Shown: positions 1-13,200 of the stretch, piece after piece
Layout: each line of letters starts with the position of its first letter
Numbering within the stretch: position 1 is the stretch's first letter
Assembly (NCBI GenBank): GCA_022457155.1
Contig: JAJGOT010000493.1
Span: forward strand, 566,001-630,000
DNA: 64,000 bases
Direction of reading: 5' to 3'
From: Cladopsammia gracilis
Taxonomy: Eukaryota > Cnidaria > Anthozoa > Scleractinia > Dendrophylliidae
Position numbers and translations under genes: made by a program
Notes under the pieces: generated by a model
Told to the model about the DNA's origin: nothing
Databases searched by the model: none
Seen by the model: the letters and a program-made list of their open reading frames with translations, nothing else

Positions 1-403
1 ACAAAGCCATGCGCGCATTCAAAACTCATGAGTTACAAAAACATGTTTTTTTAAGACGAGCACGAATAATTTCCCAAAAATTAACAAAAAGCGAGCATGG
101 TGTTACATTAGGCTCTAAGACGATTGTTTTCTGAATTAAGTTCAAATAAAACTTGACTTGATAAGAAAAATTATTTTTATTATCGACTTTACGTTTTACG
201 CATATCGTATTTCTGCAACTTTATTTATCAAGCTAAACAAATGCGTACCAACTTGTGCTCTCAAGTAATTTGCTTCTAAACACGCACGCTGTGCGCAGCC
301 ATGCCTGAAAATTTATTGTGTCGTCTTTCCAAAGTAGACCTCAAGTCTACTTGATTTTCAAGTGCAATTCAAGTGCACTTTGGTCCCTAGTGTGAACCGG
401 CCT
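1..403. other. No gene seen; flank outside the left palindrome arm
   Basis: AT-rich sequence with no open frame of note. Similarity to the right arm stops near 404, where the common sequence around CCTATAGG is replaced by unrelated DNA on each side. I see no transposon terminus that would explain the arm boundary. Confidence 0.5.
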
Positions 404-1834
404 ATAGGTTTTATGGAGAACATAAACACACGACGGGTTTCCTTTCTCCATTTGAAATTGAAAGTCGTCCCTACGAAGGTCTACAATTAAACAAGAAGCC
501 AAAAATTACCGCGTAAGCGAAGATGATTGACAGATCGGGAAAGTTAACTTGCACTAAACTACCCAGAGAGGTGGTTTAAATAAACCTAACCCGGTTAAAA
601 AATCTATTGTTCTTTAATTAATTTCCATGGGAACCGCTAACATGGTGAAAATGCAGTAGGGCTTTTCGATTTAGCGGAAATAACGCGGAAACGGAAGGAT
701 TTTTTTCCGGATATATAAGTGATACAATTAACCATTATTGCGTCGACGAAGGAGACGCTTTCTAATCTTGTCGGCTAGGCGGAACGAATCGAGAAAAGTG
801 TCGGTACCAAATCTGCGCCATCTTGAAACGTCACAATAGTATCCAGCATTCCCAGCGCGTGGAAATCAGGCATCATCCTGGGGAGCTGGGGTTCCAAAAT
901 GTCATATGTGATAATCTATTTGTCTTGATTTAGTTTCGGTTATTTTCCCGAGTTTGGAATCGTACTGCTCAATATTTCAATGCCTACTAAAAGTACGCAG
1001 TGGAAAAATTGGACGAAGGTTCTTCTCCAGATCTAGACCAAGTAAGTTGTTGGGTCTCTTTGGAATCAAGCAAGAAGTTATCGGATTTTCCTCGCTACCG
1101 TTCTGGTATGGTTTGAATGTTTTATCTGATTTTGCTGTGGTTCTCTGCCTGATTTGGGAAGCTTTCACCTAAATACCGATGTCGTTCTTCGCGATGTTCT
1201 ATGGTACGGTACAATTCGCTGTATGTCTTGTAGCAATAATTCACTGACCGGCCGCGCCAGGAGAACGCAGATATGCAGATTAACTTTACAGTGCTCGAAA
1301 TTGCACCTGTGCCGGGCGCATTTGCGACTAAAGATTTCGCAGTTTTGTGACTAAAATTTGTCTAGCTAATAAAGGAATTATTGTAACCAATGGCGTCTTG
1401 CAAAATCGGCAACCCAAATATCGCAATAACAGACCACAGGTTAATAGCTGAAAGTTTTACCGATTCTTTAATGTTTTCTCAGCAGAAATACTCCAAGTAA
1501 ATCCATAAGATCCGAAGAACCGTAAAACTAAAGGAACAAATACAAAAGGATCTGATGTAAAAACGCGATAGAATCGAATTGACAAATACGTAAGTGAAAA
1601 CGCTAATAACTGACAAAATACATGACTAAAACAATACCTTTGTGCAGCTACGAGGCCATAGAAGTTCTAAGTCTAAGAATCCATGAAAAGTTCCGTTTGG
1701 TAGGCGACAAGGCGAACAAAAAACACGCACTAAAATCTTACTGTTAATCTAAACTTCGCAAAAGCACATGGTTTTTTACGCGCAAGTGTTCTTGGGACAT
1801 ATTTGCTTTGTTGCTTCATGTAAGCTACAATTAT

Positions 1835-2000
1835 ATACCTAATTCAAAAAAGGTTGCTTTGGTCATTGGTAATTGGGCATTGGGAAGCTATTGTTTGGCG
1901 GTCACTCAAGCGAACCATTGCATTGTGTTCCGTGTGCCAAATGCCAAATCCCAATTACCAATGACCAACTGCCAAAGCAACCTTTATTGAATTAGGTGTA
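1835..2000. mobile_element. MITE (CCTAATTCAA termini)
   Basis: A 166-bp inverted-repeat element. The ends read TATACCTAATTCAA and TTGAATTAGGTGTA, and matching arms of roughly 45 bp contain GGTTGCTTTGG and TTGGTAATTGGG. A TA target is possible. It lies inside the transposon 658-4084. Confidence 0.7.
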
Positions 2001-2372
2001 TTCAACAGTCTTGTGTCTTACTTGCAACTGGTAGTTGTAATTTTATCCGAAAAATCCTGCGAAATTCACGTTGAATGTTGCGTGACTTAATCGTCGATTT
2101 CATGCTCGCGCGGTGTCCAAGAAGTTTATCACGGGAGCACTTTTTCAGGCTTTCTCAGAAATTTCTCATTTCCGGTTCCGGTACTAGTACATGTACTCGG
2201 GGAAATAACCGAAATGAAATCAAGACAAATATACTATTTATATGTCGGAAAAATCTGAGACCTTTCGGAGTACACTGCACGGCAGGATTTTGCCCGATCC
2301 AACGGCGATAGCGTGAATTTGTTTGATGTCGGCCCGACGTTTTTGCCTGCGTGACATATCTCGCGACATAAC

Positions 2373-2537
2373 CAGGGGCGGATCCAGGAAATCTATAAAG
2401 AGGGGGCCGGAGCAATTTTTATAGTGACAATATGGGCGCGCCAGCGCAAATCAGGAGCGCCGAAGGCGTGACAATCTAGGGGCAAAAGGCAAAAGGGGGG
2501 CCGCGGCCCCCTCGGCCCACCCCTAAATCCGCCCCTG
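2373..2537. mobile_element. hAT-like MITE (CAGGGGCGGATCC termini)
   Basis: Begins CAGGGGCGGATCCAGGA and ends TAAATCCGCCCCTG, the common terminus of small hAT-type elements in many animals. The 8-bp flanks do not match cleanly. The same terminus type occurs at 44519. Confidence 0.6.
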
Positions 2538-2822
2538 ACAACCCTTTTAAACTTCATTTTAGACATTTTAGGCTGCAGGCAATTTTAAATTGTATCGTGA
2601 ATTTGTAGTATTGTTTCCGTTCCCGGTTTCGCGGCTTAGGTATCTCAATACCTCTGAGGATACTGAATAAGTCGTTGCAGCCAGAGCTTTGCAGGGATGC
2701 AGATTTCTATCATATACTCGGTCGGTATTTTGAAAGTTTTTTGACTGTGGAAATCATAATTTTAATCTGGATAAGCTATCGGTTTAGGAACTGATGCCTC
2801 GTTTTCTCGCGGAGAGCGCTAC

Positions 2823-2956
2823 TAAGGCCTAGGGCAAACGTCGAACTTCACATGTGCCGAACTTAATGCAAATGAGAAAAATCTAATTAATATTGTTCTT
2901 GCTCATTTGCATTAGATTCGGCACATGTGAAGTTCGACGTTTGAACCGGGCCTAAG
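2823..2956. mobile_element. Hairpin MITE, copy 1 (AACTTCACATGTGCCGAA family)
   Basis: The arms (CGTCGAACTTCACATGTGCC and its complement) fold into a long hairpin ending in AGGCC/GGCCT. Other copies are at 29897-30023 and 61953-62079, with a broken one at about 3745-3835. There is no coding capacity. Confidence 0.8.
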
Positions 2957-3744
2957 TTTTATCGAACTGTAGTCTGTTACTTGACAATGTTCTCACGGGG
3001 CAAGATAATCAAGGTGGACGTAGAAAAAAGAACGTATGAAGGTTAAATCAACTCCGTCGGAGTCGAAAGGACAGTCGCATGAAAAAAATCGCCCACTCCA
3101 GAAACAATGAAAAATACCATGATAATAATCTTTTACGTGCAGGCTCAGCCTCACCGGGATGTGATTATTCAAGTCTCCTTTGTTAGAATGGCACAATGGA
3201 ATTCAGAGTACATGTAGGAACACTAGGAAGTAGCATTGTGTGTTCGTATACAAACGTGCACCGTATGCAAATTGCCAGGAAGTTGAAGCATAGCACGTGC
3301 AGTTCGTGTTGAAAACAAAAGAAATTGAAAAAATCCGTTGAGTATTAAAAAGAAAGAAATTAGCATACGAAAAAAAAAACCAGCTTTTGTCTCGTACGAG
3401 CTCTGGCTCAAGGAGTCAACATTGCTTGTTGTTGTCGTACGTTTTGAGAGCCGAAAATTCTGAAGATGAAAAGAGGAACCTGCCAAACAGAGCTATTCTA
3501 AAGACAACTCGCTTAGTAAGTGGTGTATGATTTTTGCTGTTTAGCGACAGAGAATGACGAATATGAATTTCCGCTGCGATGAACTCACGTGGTTTCAGCT
3601 GAACGCAAAAATACTAGTTATATTATAGTCGCTTCACTTTTGTTTAGTTACGTTCCTTGTTGATATTTGCGTTCAATGACTACTGAAAAGGGACGTTAAC
3701 GTTAATTTTACGCAAAAGTAAATCCACTGTGTAATGCAATCGAA

Positions 3745-3835
3745 TTAGGCCCGGTTCAAACTTTGAACTTCACATGTGCCGAATCTAATGTAAATGTGCA
3801 AGAACAACAGAGTTTTCTCATTTGCATTATTGTTG
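3745..3835. mobile_element. Hairpin MITE, degraded copy
   Basis: Starts TTAGGCCCGGTTCAAAC and continues AACTTCACATGTGCCGAATC like the family at 2823, but the second arm is incomplete and rearranged. The end position is approximate. Confidence 0.6.
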
Positions 3836-4090
3836 CATTGTTTAATTGCCGACAAGCTTAAGCGACCTGGTTTGGTGGCTTAAATTTAATGAGAATTCTA
3901 TTGTAGTTCGCCGACTCGCTTAACTTTAAGCGAGTTGGACAAGCAACTGTTTTCACGAGAAAATAGACAATGAATAACTGAAAATGCATTGTGCAAATTG
4001 ACCCAACAACGCATTTTCAATCATGGATCAATTAGCTAGCAAGGCGGAAAAAGTCTTTCCGTTTCCGCTAAATCGGAAAACCCTAGTGAA

Positions 4091-4640
4091 CACCAAAAAT
4101 ACGCGGCCGCATCAGGAATTTTGTTAAACGAGTAAATATTAATTAATTGCGAATAACAGGGTTAACTACTCTAGTGCGGCCGCAACCGGTTTAAATAAAC
4201 CTGACCCGGTAAAAAAAATCTTTTGTTCGTTAATTAATTTCCATGGGAACCGCTAACACAGTTAAAATTTGGTGAACGCCAAAAAATACGCGGCCGCATC
4301 AGGAAATTTGTTCAACGAGTTTATTTTAATTAATTAATTGCAAATAACCGGGTTAACTACTCTAGTGCGGCCGCAGCCGATGTTGTTTTGCACGTGCAGA
4401 GGCATTGTTTTCGCTCATTAATCGTATTGTTTTGTGCAGCTCTCGCTAGCAAATGATAACATGATCTCTCACGTTCAAAGTTCAACCTTCTGAAGTGCGG
4501 CCGTTCAGAATAATAAACTCGGTTACTTCACTTTTCACCGAGTTATTTTAACCGGGTTATTTTAACCGGGTTATTTTAACCGGGTTACTAAAAAAATAAC
4601 CCAGTTAACTTATCAAGTGCGGTCGCAGCCAATAGTTGAT
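4091..4640. repeat. GCGGCCGC and AACCCGGTTA repeat cluster, left arm
   Basis: A block of about 180 bp bounded by GCGGCCGC motifs, with TTAATTAATT inside, occurs twice in a row (from about 4091 and 4271). It is followed by repeated TTTTAACCGGGTTA units to about 4590. The right arm has one block (about 25895-25985), so the doubling is specific to this arm. Confidence 0.6.
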
Positions 4641-5462
4641 AAGTAGCTATAGGTGTGATAATCCGATTATCTCATTCCGGAGTTCAGCGCCTTCTTGTAC
4701 TTTTCCCGCTAAACTTTATCCGGGATCTCGCATTACATGTTATATGCATATTTTGTTTACAACGCAATGCGGAGAGTATTTCGCATCGTCATAGCGTATT
4801 CTCCGCGGCCATTTTCCATGTTTCACACGGTCGTCTACGCTTGTGCCAATTCCTGAAGATTTACAATTTGACCATTAAAGCCAAAGTGGAAATTTTTGGT
4901 TAGCAGAATTGTAGAGATCACGAGTGAAAAGAACCGCAGCGAAGAGTAAAAGAACAGTTTATATGAATGAATAGTCTGAATAGCTTACTCGTTTGCATTT
5001 ATTACTGATACCAGCGCGTGTTTTCGGTCAATTTCAGCGGCCAGTAGTCTGTTGTGTTTTCATTTCTTTGAAAACTCTCACTGGCCCTTTGCGCTCGTTT
5101 GTTTCCACGACAATTTTGTTGCGTTTTCGTTACGTTCTTTCTGCAGCTGATTTGGGTTTGCAGTTGCGCGAAACTTCGCCGTTTTTTCCATGGTTTTACC
5201 CTTTGAATAACTTGATTAATCGGCGGTTAATCGAATTCACATACACTGCTGTGTGACGATACTCTTCAGGGGGTTGACTATGTTTCATTTCATTGGTTGG
5301 CGGCACGACCACTTGACAGCCGCTTTAATGAAGTTTATAACATAGCTAGAATTTTCACGTAATCAAATTTAATTAGCGCGAGCGTGCTTCATATTTTTAT
5401 TGAGCACGCTAATGACGTCAAAAACTAACACCTCGAGAAACACCGCGTTGATAATGTTATAA

Positions 5463-5652
5463 AGCAATTAGTTCATGCTGCAGCTGTGCGTATGTCGAGA
5501 TATTGAGCACTTGGGAAGTTTGTAGAGCACTCAAGAGGCTAGAGTTGCACTCGGCTGCGCCTCGTGCAACTCTTACGCCTCTTTCGTGCTCTCCAAACTT
5601 CCCGCGTGCTCAATATCTCGACATACGCACGCTGACGCATGAACTAATTGTT
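5463..5652. mobile_element. Foldback MITE, left arm
   Basis: Arms of about 80 bp containing GTGCGTATGTCGAGATATTG and its complement fold on a short centre. It begins CAATTAGTTCATGC and ends GCATGAACTAATTG. The mirrored copy at 24628-24822 shows that it was present before the arms separated. Confidence 0.75.
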
Positions 5653-6104
5653 AAGTGAAAACAGTGAAAATCTTTCGAGGCTGAAAACTCGAGGTTTGAT
5701 TTTTGCAAGAATGGCCTCTGTTCAAATGAATTTATAGGGTATGTAGATATTTCAGATTTTCACAAAACTTGGCCAGTATGTTTGCTGGATATTGATCTAC
5801 CAAAGTGTGTGGGGCTTTTACGAAATTCCAAATACTTTTATCGTGGCGCCCCAAAGTGTGACGCGCATGGAACAATTTTCTATTGTCCAACTTCAAAGTG
5901 GATTTACTCGGGAACCAATGAAAATATCGAAAAAGCCTCACACATTTTGTTAGGCCATTTAGTTTTGAGTGACACAGACCAGGTTGTTTTGATTTTCGCG
6001 CTAACACGGAGGCTGGTAATTTAGTGAAGCAAACACCGTCGGTTTTGCGTTTAAGGCTCGCGCACGCTTAACTAAAGGAAAACAAGGAATAATAATTGTT
6101 ATTT

Positions 6105-6478
6105 TCGGAATCTACAATTTATTAGCTTTACAGTGGGGGTTCGTTAAAAATAGAGCGCGTACGAAAGATTTTCGAGAAGGCCCCATTCAAGGGTTTACAG
6201 TAACCTTAAAATTATGTCTATTTAAAGGCTCCTAAGAGCCAACCCGTGAATAAGAATTGAAATGCTAACGCGTAATGCAATATTGCAGTAAGCTTATGTT
6301 TTCACACTGACATGGTTCGATATTTTTTTTAACGCAAAAAGAAAAAACCAGAACGTCACTTTCATAATGTCCAGTCTGAAGATTGGATCCGTCTGTCAAT
6401 CCCGGCACTAAGCCACAACATCATACCACTACACTATCGTGGAACACATACTCATCGTAGACTAAATTTTATTATTAC
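6105..6478 (-). repeat. 374-bp left-arm-only segment with a tRNA-like block
   Basis: Absent from the right arm (join near 24180-24190), so it was inserted here or deleted there. On the minus strand, about 6450-6380, it contains GATAGTGTAGTGGTATGATG and a GTTGTGGC stretch like the anticodon region of tRNA-His. The B-box region is degraded. A SINE-like insertion is the simplest reading. Confidence 0.4.
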
Positions 6479-6713
6479 AAGGTAGATAGATACGCATCAA
6501 AATGCGTGTCGACTCGGTTGAAAAATACTTTAAAATCCCGCGATTTAAATGTTGCGTTAAAGACTCCAAATGCGAAACATCTTTAAGCTTATTGTTGTTT
6601 ATATTCGTTTACAACAAATTGGTTATTCATATGGCTGGATTCACGTTGTTCTTGTTACGAAACGCATTCGTAACAAAGCATTGCGTCACTAAGTTTACAG
6701 GTGATGGAAGGAG

Positions 6714-6741
6714 CGAGTGAGTGAGTGAGTGAGTGAGTGAA
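6714..6741. repeat. (GAGT)n microsatellite
   Basis: Short GTGA/GAGT tract. The mirrored (ACTC)n tract is at 23924-23957 in the right arm, with different length. Confidence 0.85.
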
Positions 6742-7246
6742 TTAGCCACCGTTTCCGATAACCCGTTCATTTAATACGCTTGCGCTTATTCACGGGTTAA
6801 AAAGTAAGACTACACTACATTCGCTACATTCAGTAGCCGACGCTCGATCGCTAAGCAAATTGCAACACAACTCTTGCCGGAACAAAAATCCCATAGGAAT
6901 AAACGGCGAATACAACATCAAATGGTCCTATCCATCCATGAACGACTTGCATTGTTTTGAAAACTTGTAATTGTACGCTGTAGTTCTTTCTTTTGCTTCT
7001 TAAGTCAACACACGGAGAGATTTTGCGGTATGTATTTCATGGCTGAAAGCCATATAGTCGTCCACATAAACTAAAATATGCGTGCATAAATTTGCATGCG
7101 CTAATGTGACACGAAAAAAAAAAAGAAAACTCAGAGGCGGACTTACAACTCGTTGGCTGCGCCACGAGTAATAAAGCCTCAGGGAATCTCTGCGTGTGCA
7201 TCTGAGAACCCATATTACTGGGTCCAAAACAATTTCTATCACTTAC

Positions 7247-10200
7247 CCCCCACAATCTTGTCAACTCGCGATCGTCGACGTCTTGGCTTTCGTTACATTT
7301 GGAACTTGTTGTGTCAGCATTTGACTGGTCATCAGTAAGGGGACTTTCATTCTCAACCTGTCGATAAAGAAAAAACACGACTCGTATCAAGCAGGCTGTA
7401 ATAAATTGGCAGTAAAGTTGTTCAACGAAATAGCATCACCTCATGGATGAGGTTACAATCCACGCCGCGACTTTCACAAAAACCGTTTTTGATGTTGTTT
7501 TAGTTGCAGTTTCAGATGCCGAAGGCACCTCGTTTGTCCCAAAAGAAGATAATAAAGAACTTCATTTGAGCTTATCGGTTTAGCGGTTTCAACGCGCTTG
7601 CTTGTTATTTTGTGTGTGTTTTGTTTATTTGTTTGTTTGCTTGCTTGTTTTCTTCATTGAGCGATCGTCTTTCAGACCATATAAAACAGTTCTCTTTTGG
7701 AATCGGACTGCGCTTCTCCTACTCTTCCATGTGTCTAAGTTTTCAACCCATCACCCTTTATTTGCAGGGCCACAAGTTTTCACTTTGAAGCAAACGAAAA
7801 AAATCCACAAGGCGCCTCCATCCAATACTCATTACGGGATTTTTGTTTTGTTTGTTTGTTTGTGGGTGTTTTGTATTAACATCTTCCTGTAACTTATAAC
7901 AGATAGAATTATAAACGAACCAACAATGTAGCCCAGCTAATATTACCTCCGTTACTAAAGCAGACGGCAGTGCGTAGGAATACTTCTTCTCACAGCCGAT
8001 AATCTCATCCTTCGCGACTTGAATTTGATCCAAAAGAGATGACCTTCGTTTTTCAGCAATTTTCTTCTTGATCGTACGGCATTTCTCCTTGGACTGTTCC
8101 ATCTTTTCATTGTCATTCCAGCTCGGCGTTATTATTGAACAAGCGCTTTGCAATTGCTCTTCAAAAGACTTACACCCACCGCACTGATCAGTTGTTGTCC
8201 CAGGAAATGAGTTTAACTTCTTTATCTTTTGACGTTGTTCAGATGCTTTCTTCTCAAACTCTTTATTTTTAGCATAGCCATCAATGATGGATTTTGCGAC
8301 CAACAGTTTAGCAACAAGCGATTCCCTCCTTGCAGAAGTTTCCCTTTGAATTATCTTTCTTCTCTCAGCATTACGAGAGTCCCGCTTCTTATCTTCAGCA
8401 ATAACCTTTTCTGGGGACCTTTTTCCACGCTGGGTTGGATTAACACTTGCGTGGGTAGACTGTGGCATTCCACTGGGGCGAGGTTGTTCATAACCCTTAG
8501 GAGCATTACCTGTGATTATCAAGAATTGTTGTAATTTAGAAAAAAGGGCATTGCATGTATTATATTATTGATTTTTTCAGCCGGTAAATTGATCAATATC
8601 ATCATACTAATATTATACATGTATCTGTATATGTGTGTTTTATTTTCTGCAATGTAATAGTTAATGTACCTGAAGGTTGTTCATACTGAGGAGCATCAGG
8701 GATTGAAACATTTCTTGGAAGCCGGTAAATTGATCAATATCATCATACTAATATTATACATGCATTTGAATGTGTATGTATGTTTTATTTCCTACCATGT
8801 AATAGTTAATGTACCTGAAGCTTGTTCATACTGAGGAGCATGAGGGATTGAAACATTTCTTGGAAGCCGGTAAATTGATCAATATCGTCATACTAACATT
8901 ATACATGCATTTGAATGTGTATGTATGTTTTATTTCCTACCATGTAATAGTTAATGTACCTGAAGGTTGTTCATACTGAGGAGCATGAGGGATTGAAGCA
9001 TTTCTTGGAAGCCGGTAAATTGATCAATATCATCATACTAATATTATACATGTATTTGTGTATGTATGTTTTATTCCCTACAATGTAATAGTTAATGTAC
9101 CTGAAGGTTGTTCATACTGAGGAGCATGAGTGATTGAAACATTTCTTGGAAGCCTTTCTGAAGGACAATTCCTGTCAACTCTGATGCTTGACAATTCATC
9201 ACCACATTCGCCTGCTTCCACATCCTGCTGTTCCGCGCGACTTAATAGATACTCAAAGTACTTCCGTATTGGCCTACAAAGGGACAAAAATACCCAGGAT
9301 GTACTAAGTAAAAATGTCTACGTTGCTGGCTCCACCCCGAGGTTCACACCCTTCAAGGTCCATCTTATTATGGAAATGACACTTTTTTGCTATAAAAAAC
9401 AACAGTAGATTATCCCACTTGCTTTAAGGTCAGGACACAACAGGCTACAAGTCGCAGAGACATGACGAGGGGACAGGGTGCAGCTGCAATTCCCTTATTC
9501 GTGTGACATGCCCATTTGCAACGAAAAATCCTTGTTGCTAAGACAGACCTTTTTCCCTGCGACAGGCCGCATAAATTCAATTTTTATTTGGTGTATCAGG
9601 TCTCGGAGACAATTTTCATTTCTCCTTGCGCACATTTTTCATGCGACCTGCCTTCGCGACAGAATAACGATAATCCAATAGGAGACGACTATCTGGTCCG
9701 CCATTTTGTATTTGAAAACTATTCAAAGTACTGTATACATATCAGTCGGGAAGAACTTACAACACAATGATGTGAAAAACTACGGAAGCTTTTGAAGATA
9801 AATACTAACCACTAACCACCGCGCCTCCACATATCTATTAGATTATCTATTTCGTGTTTCCGCGAAAGACTCTGAGAGATGAATAACTGCTAAACTACAC
9901 GATCATTTTCTCGGTTTGAGATGCTCAGCACATGTTTGTTTGTTTCTTTTTGTCAGTCAATGGTACATTGTAAATAGCTTACCACATCGTAAATAAGAGA
10001 GCGACACCCATCAAAAGAACGAACACCAATCCTCCCAGGATGAAAATAATACTCAACGACGTCACTGCACCATCTGTTCCTCGTTCTGCTTTCTTGTTTT
10101 TATCTTTCTTTGTGTTACCGATGCCATCTCGGCTCCTAACATGAGCCATGGAGAAACCTTTCCAGCGGATACCGGAAACGGGCATTGTAAACGCTTTGTT

Positions 10201-13200
10201 TTTGTTTATCTTGTTATTTCCCTTGGAACTCTCGTGGTAACCGCTTCCGTAATCTGTTTCAGCTCGTTTTTGCCTGGAAGAAGTACTCTCTGTCTCTACG
10301 TCTTCATCATCCACAGGGAAGCTTGGATAGTCATCAATGGGTGGTGCCTGCTGCTTTATTATTTGGAATGGATAAGATTAAATTGAAATTGGCTAGGATT
10401 ACATTTGAACTGTGGACAGGATTCTGTGCTCCTGAAGTAATATCCTCAGCTCAGAATCTTTGCATCAAACTGTTAAACTATAATGCGTATTGAATAAATC
10501 TACTAACGAACTTGCTTCATTCAGCGCCTTGCCATGGCCATCTTTAGGAAATTTCACCACGCAATACTGGTTCAATTCAAAATAACTTTACTATGAAGTG
10601 TTTCTTGGTATCAACTTGCGTTTTCCGATGTACTACTTCTTTCTCGTTCTAAGTAAGCATTATTCTTATAAAGAGGATGAAAAGGAAAAGGCTTATTAAT
10701 ATTAGACAAATCAGCTATTTATTAAAAATCCAGTCGACTGTGACATTCACTTTCTTAATACCTCTATTGAACTCAGTAGAGTAAATATGGCAAGAAAACA
10801 GATTTCCGTGTCCCATGATAATCATTTGAAATCTGTTATTAGTTCTGTAGTTTGCGTCCATGCTGTGAGGTTATTTTTATTCATGTTCACATGTCTTGAC
10901 CACGCGGGCTCTATTTCCAAAGAAATCAGATATCAGAACGTATCATGACCGATTTGGAATAATTATCTTTGAAAGAGGCCCATGTTTGGGGAATCTGTTC
11001 TCTTAAGCTGACCTACTTCACTTCGCTCTGACTTCGATCTCATATCTAGTGATGACTGCTCAGTTGTTGATATAAAACGAATTATCTTCAGGATCTTTGC
11101 AGTCTCAATAGATGAGACTGTTCATCAAAATCATAGTTAGGAATAAAATAAAATATGATACAATTGTTTTAAAATAATGCTTAGATAAGATCGCGCATTT
11201 CAACCTTGATCATATCTATTTAATGTTTTTTTTTTAAACCTACATGCAGATTAGAATTTGTAACCAACATAATATAATAGCGGAGCACTCGCCGGGCCGA
11301 AGGCCTGGCTGCGTAGCCCCATACTCATAGAACCTATGCCCGTCATTTTTCATGGTCACGGCTAGCGGAATGTTTCGCGGGCGCGCCTCCGTAACATGGG
11401 TCAGTCGCGCAAGGCAAACTCGCGGGCGCGTATGACGTCGCTAAACATGCGCATATGACGCCACGCGCGCGGCTACACAGCCGTCAGCTCGGTAAACACT
11501 GTTTTAAGTTTTAAAAAAGTTGGATCTTTCACAGTGTTTAGCGGAGCAGTAAAGTCTACTGCATTTTTCTGTCTTTTCTGCATTTTTTTCGCGGTTTGCT
11601 ACTCAAGACAGGGATACTAATTAAGGGATACTCAGAAGCCGCTTTAGTGGAAAAAGAAGAGCTTTCGGGTATAAAATCTTGCTTCGAGGAACCCTCATAC
11701 GTTTTTATCAATGCAGAAGCAATGCGGGGAGATGCCTTGTTTTTATTACAGATTTCAGAACCGAAGAAGCGGAGTTTTAATGAATTTACAAGCAGTCCAG
11801 TGACATAAAGGTAAAATAAATCACATTTTTCGATGGAAATTAATGTTGATATCAATTTTTGATTGACTTTTCCCTTGTGTTCTCTTAAGGTTTGGAAACA
11901 TGTTTATGAAACGTGCTCAAATTAAGTCGTGTTGTTATCTTGAATTTCATCGAGGGCAGCTCTGCGTTGATGCGCTATAAATGGTACGTATTTTGCTTTT
12001 AAACATAAACTAATGGAGATTTGAATAAAAGTTTTCGAAAGAAGATTGTGTTGTCCATTTTTATGTGTTTGTTCTTTCATTACATAGATTGAAAAGCGAT
12101 TTTATGTAAACAAAACAACACTTACATTTTCTGTCTTCACTCGCGTTGCCTTATGCAAATATGTTTGTGTATTTTTGCAATTTTGATTCCCAAATCAGTT
12201 TCTTGGGCAATTTTTGACAAACAAAAACTGTATTTTATTCGGAAAGTAGTCGTACCAGTTATTCTATAGACAGAGAAAAGTTGTTTTTGTGAACTTTTCT
12301 ACGGTCTTTAAAATGTACTGTGCAGACGGTCGGGTAATAAGCTTACTGTTTTTTAAGAATTACGAAAATTAAAAAATAGCCCGTCGTCAATCTTATATAT
12401 AATTAATTCTTGTGCTTCCAACCTTTCACCTTAGTTAAGTTTCACCTTAGTTAAGCTAGTTCAAAGTGCTACGCTGTTAGGCTCTGCCTACCTATATATA
12501 TTATAATTGTAGCAGTCTTATACAATACTTGAATTAAATTTACCTTTATGTTCCTCTGAGAGTCGGTTTCTTTAAACCCACTTGCGTATTCCGATTCATA
12601 TCTTTCTTGTCCTGAAGTAAAGCTTTCCGTCTCACCGCCTTCGTCATCACCGAACACAAAAGCACCTGAGGAGCTGTCATTGTCAGAAAACAGTTCAACC
12701 TTATCGTCTGTAGGAAACTCTCCAGATCCCCACTCGCCTGGTTCCAGTTCACCTTCACCCATCGGTTCGTCTTTGACCTGCAGGATTTGGTTTGGATATT
12801 GCTCTGATTTCAGTTGCTGTGATATTTCCTTGTCATAACCAAATCCTGGCTCCTCGATCAAAAAATCCCCAGTGTCCAGTTCAGGAGATTTTTGATGAAC
12901 ACTTCCTCGTAACTGTGGCTGAAAACCTCCATTAACTCGACCGTTTCCTGGTTGCCTTCTCTCAGTCACAGTCTTCCCATGATTAGCGGTTAAGCCATCT
13001 TCCAGTACATCTTTCACCTTAAGTGAGTGACGGTTTGCATCGTTAAATGCCTTTGTTACAGCATCAAACAGATGTGGTTGTGAATACAACAGATGTACCA
13101 TTTTCATAAAAGGAGACTTTTCTGCGTCGATGCTCTTTGACAGACTCTTTATTTTTTTTGATATGATTTCATCCTTGTTATTTGATGAAATCATTTCTGC

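Larger units (their letters stand above)
658..4084. mobile_element. 3.4-kb TIR DNA transposon, non-autonomous, with nested MITEs
   Basis: Starts AGGGCTTTTCGATTTAGCGG and ends with its near-exact inverted complement (CCGCTAAATCGGAAAACCCT), flanked by a 3-bp duplication AGT at 655-657 and 4085-4087. The right palindrome arm holds the site with a single copy (complement at 25997-25999), which proves both ends. There is no long open frame or recognisable transposase. It carries MITEs at 1835-2000, 2373-2537, 2823-2956 and about 3745-3835. A 3-bp duplication fits PIF/Harbinger or CACTA types, but the termini do not let me choose. Confidence 0.85.

Noticed and set aside
4993..5256. 87-codon frame mirrored in both arms
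   Set aside because: Not kept in length between arms, no splice context, low-complexity composition.
5732..6024. Overlapping frames on both strands, mirrored at 24.3-24.5 kb
   Set aside because: Opposite-strand shadows within a non-coding repeat; substitutions do not favour either frame.
11278..12500. Helitron
   Set aside because: No TC start, CTRR end or 3' hairpin pattern and no A-T insertion site that I could confirm.
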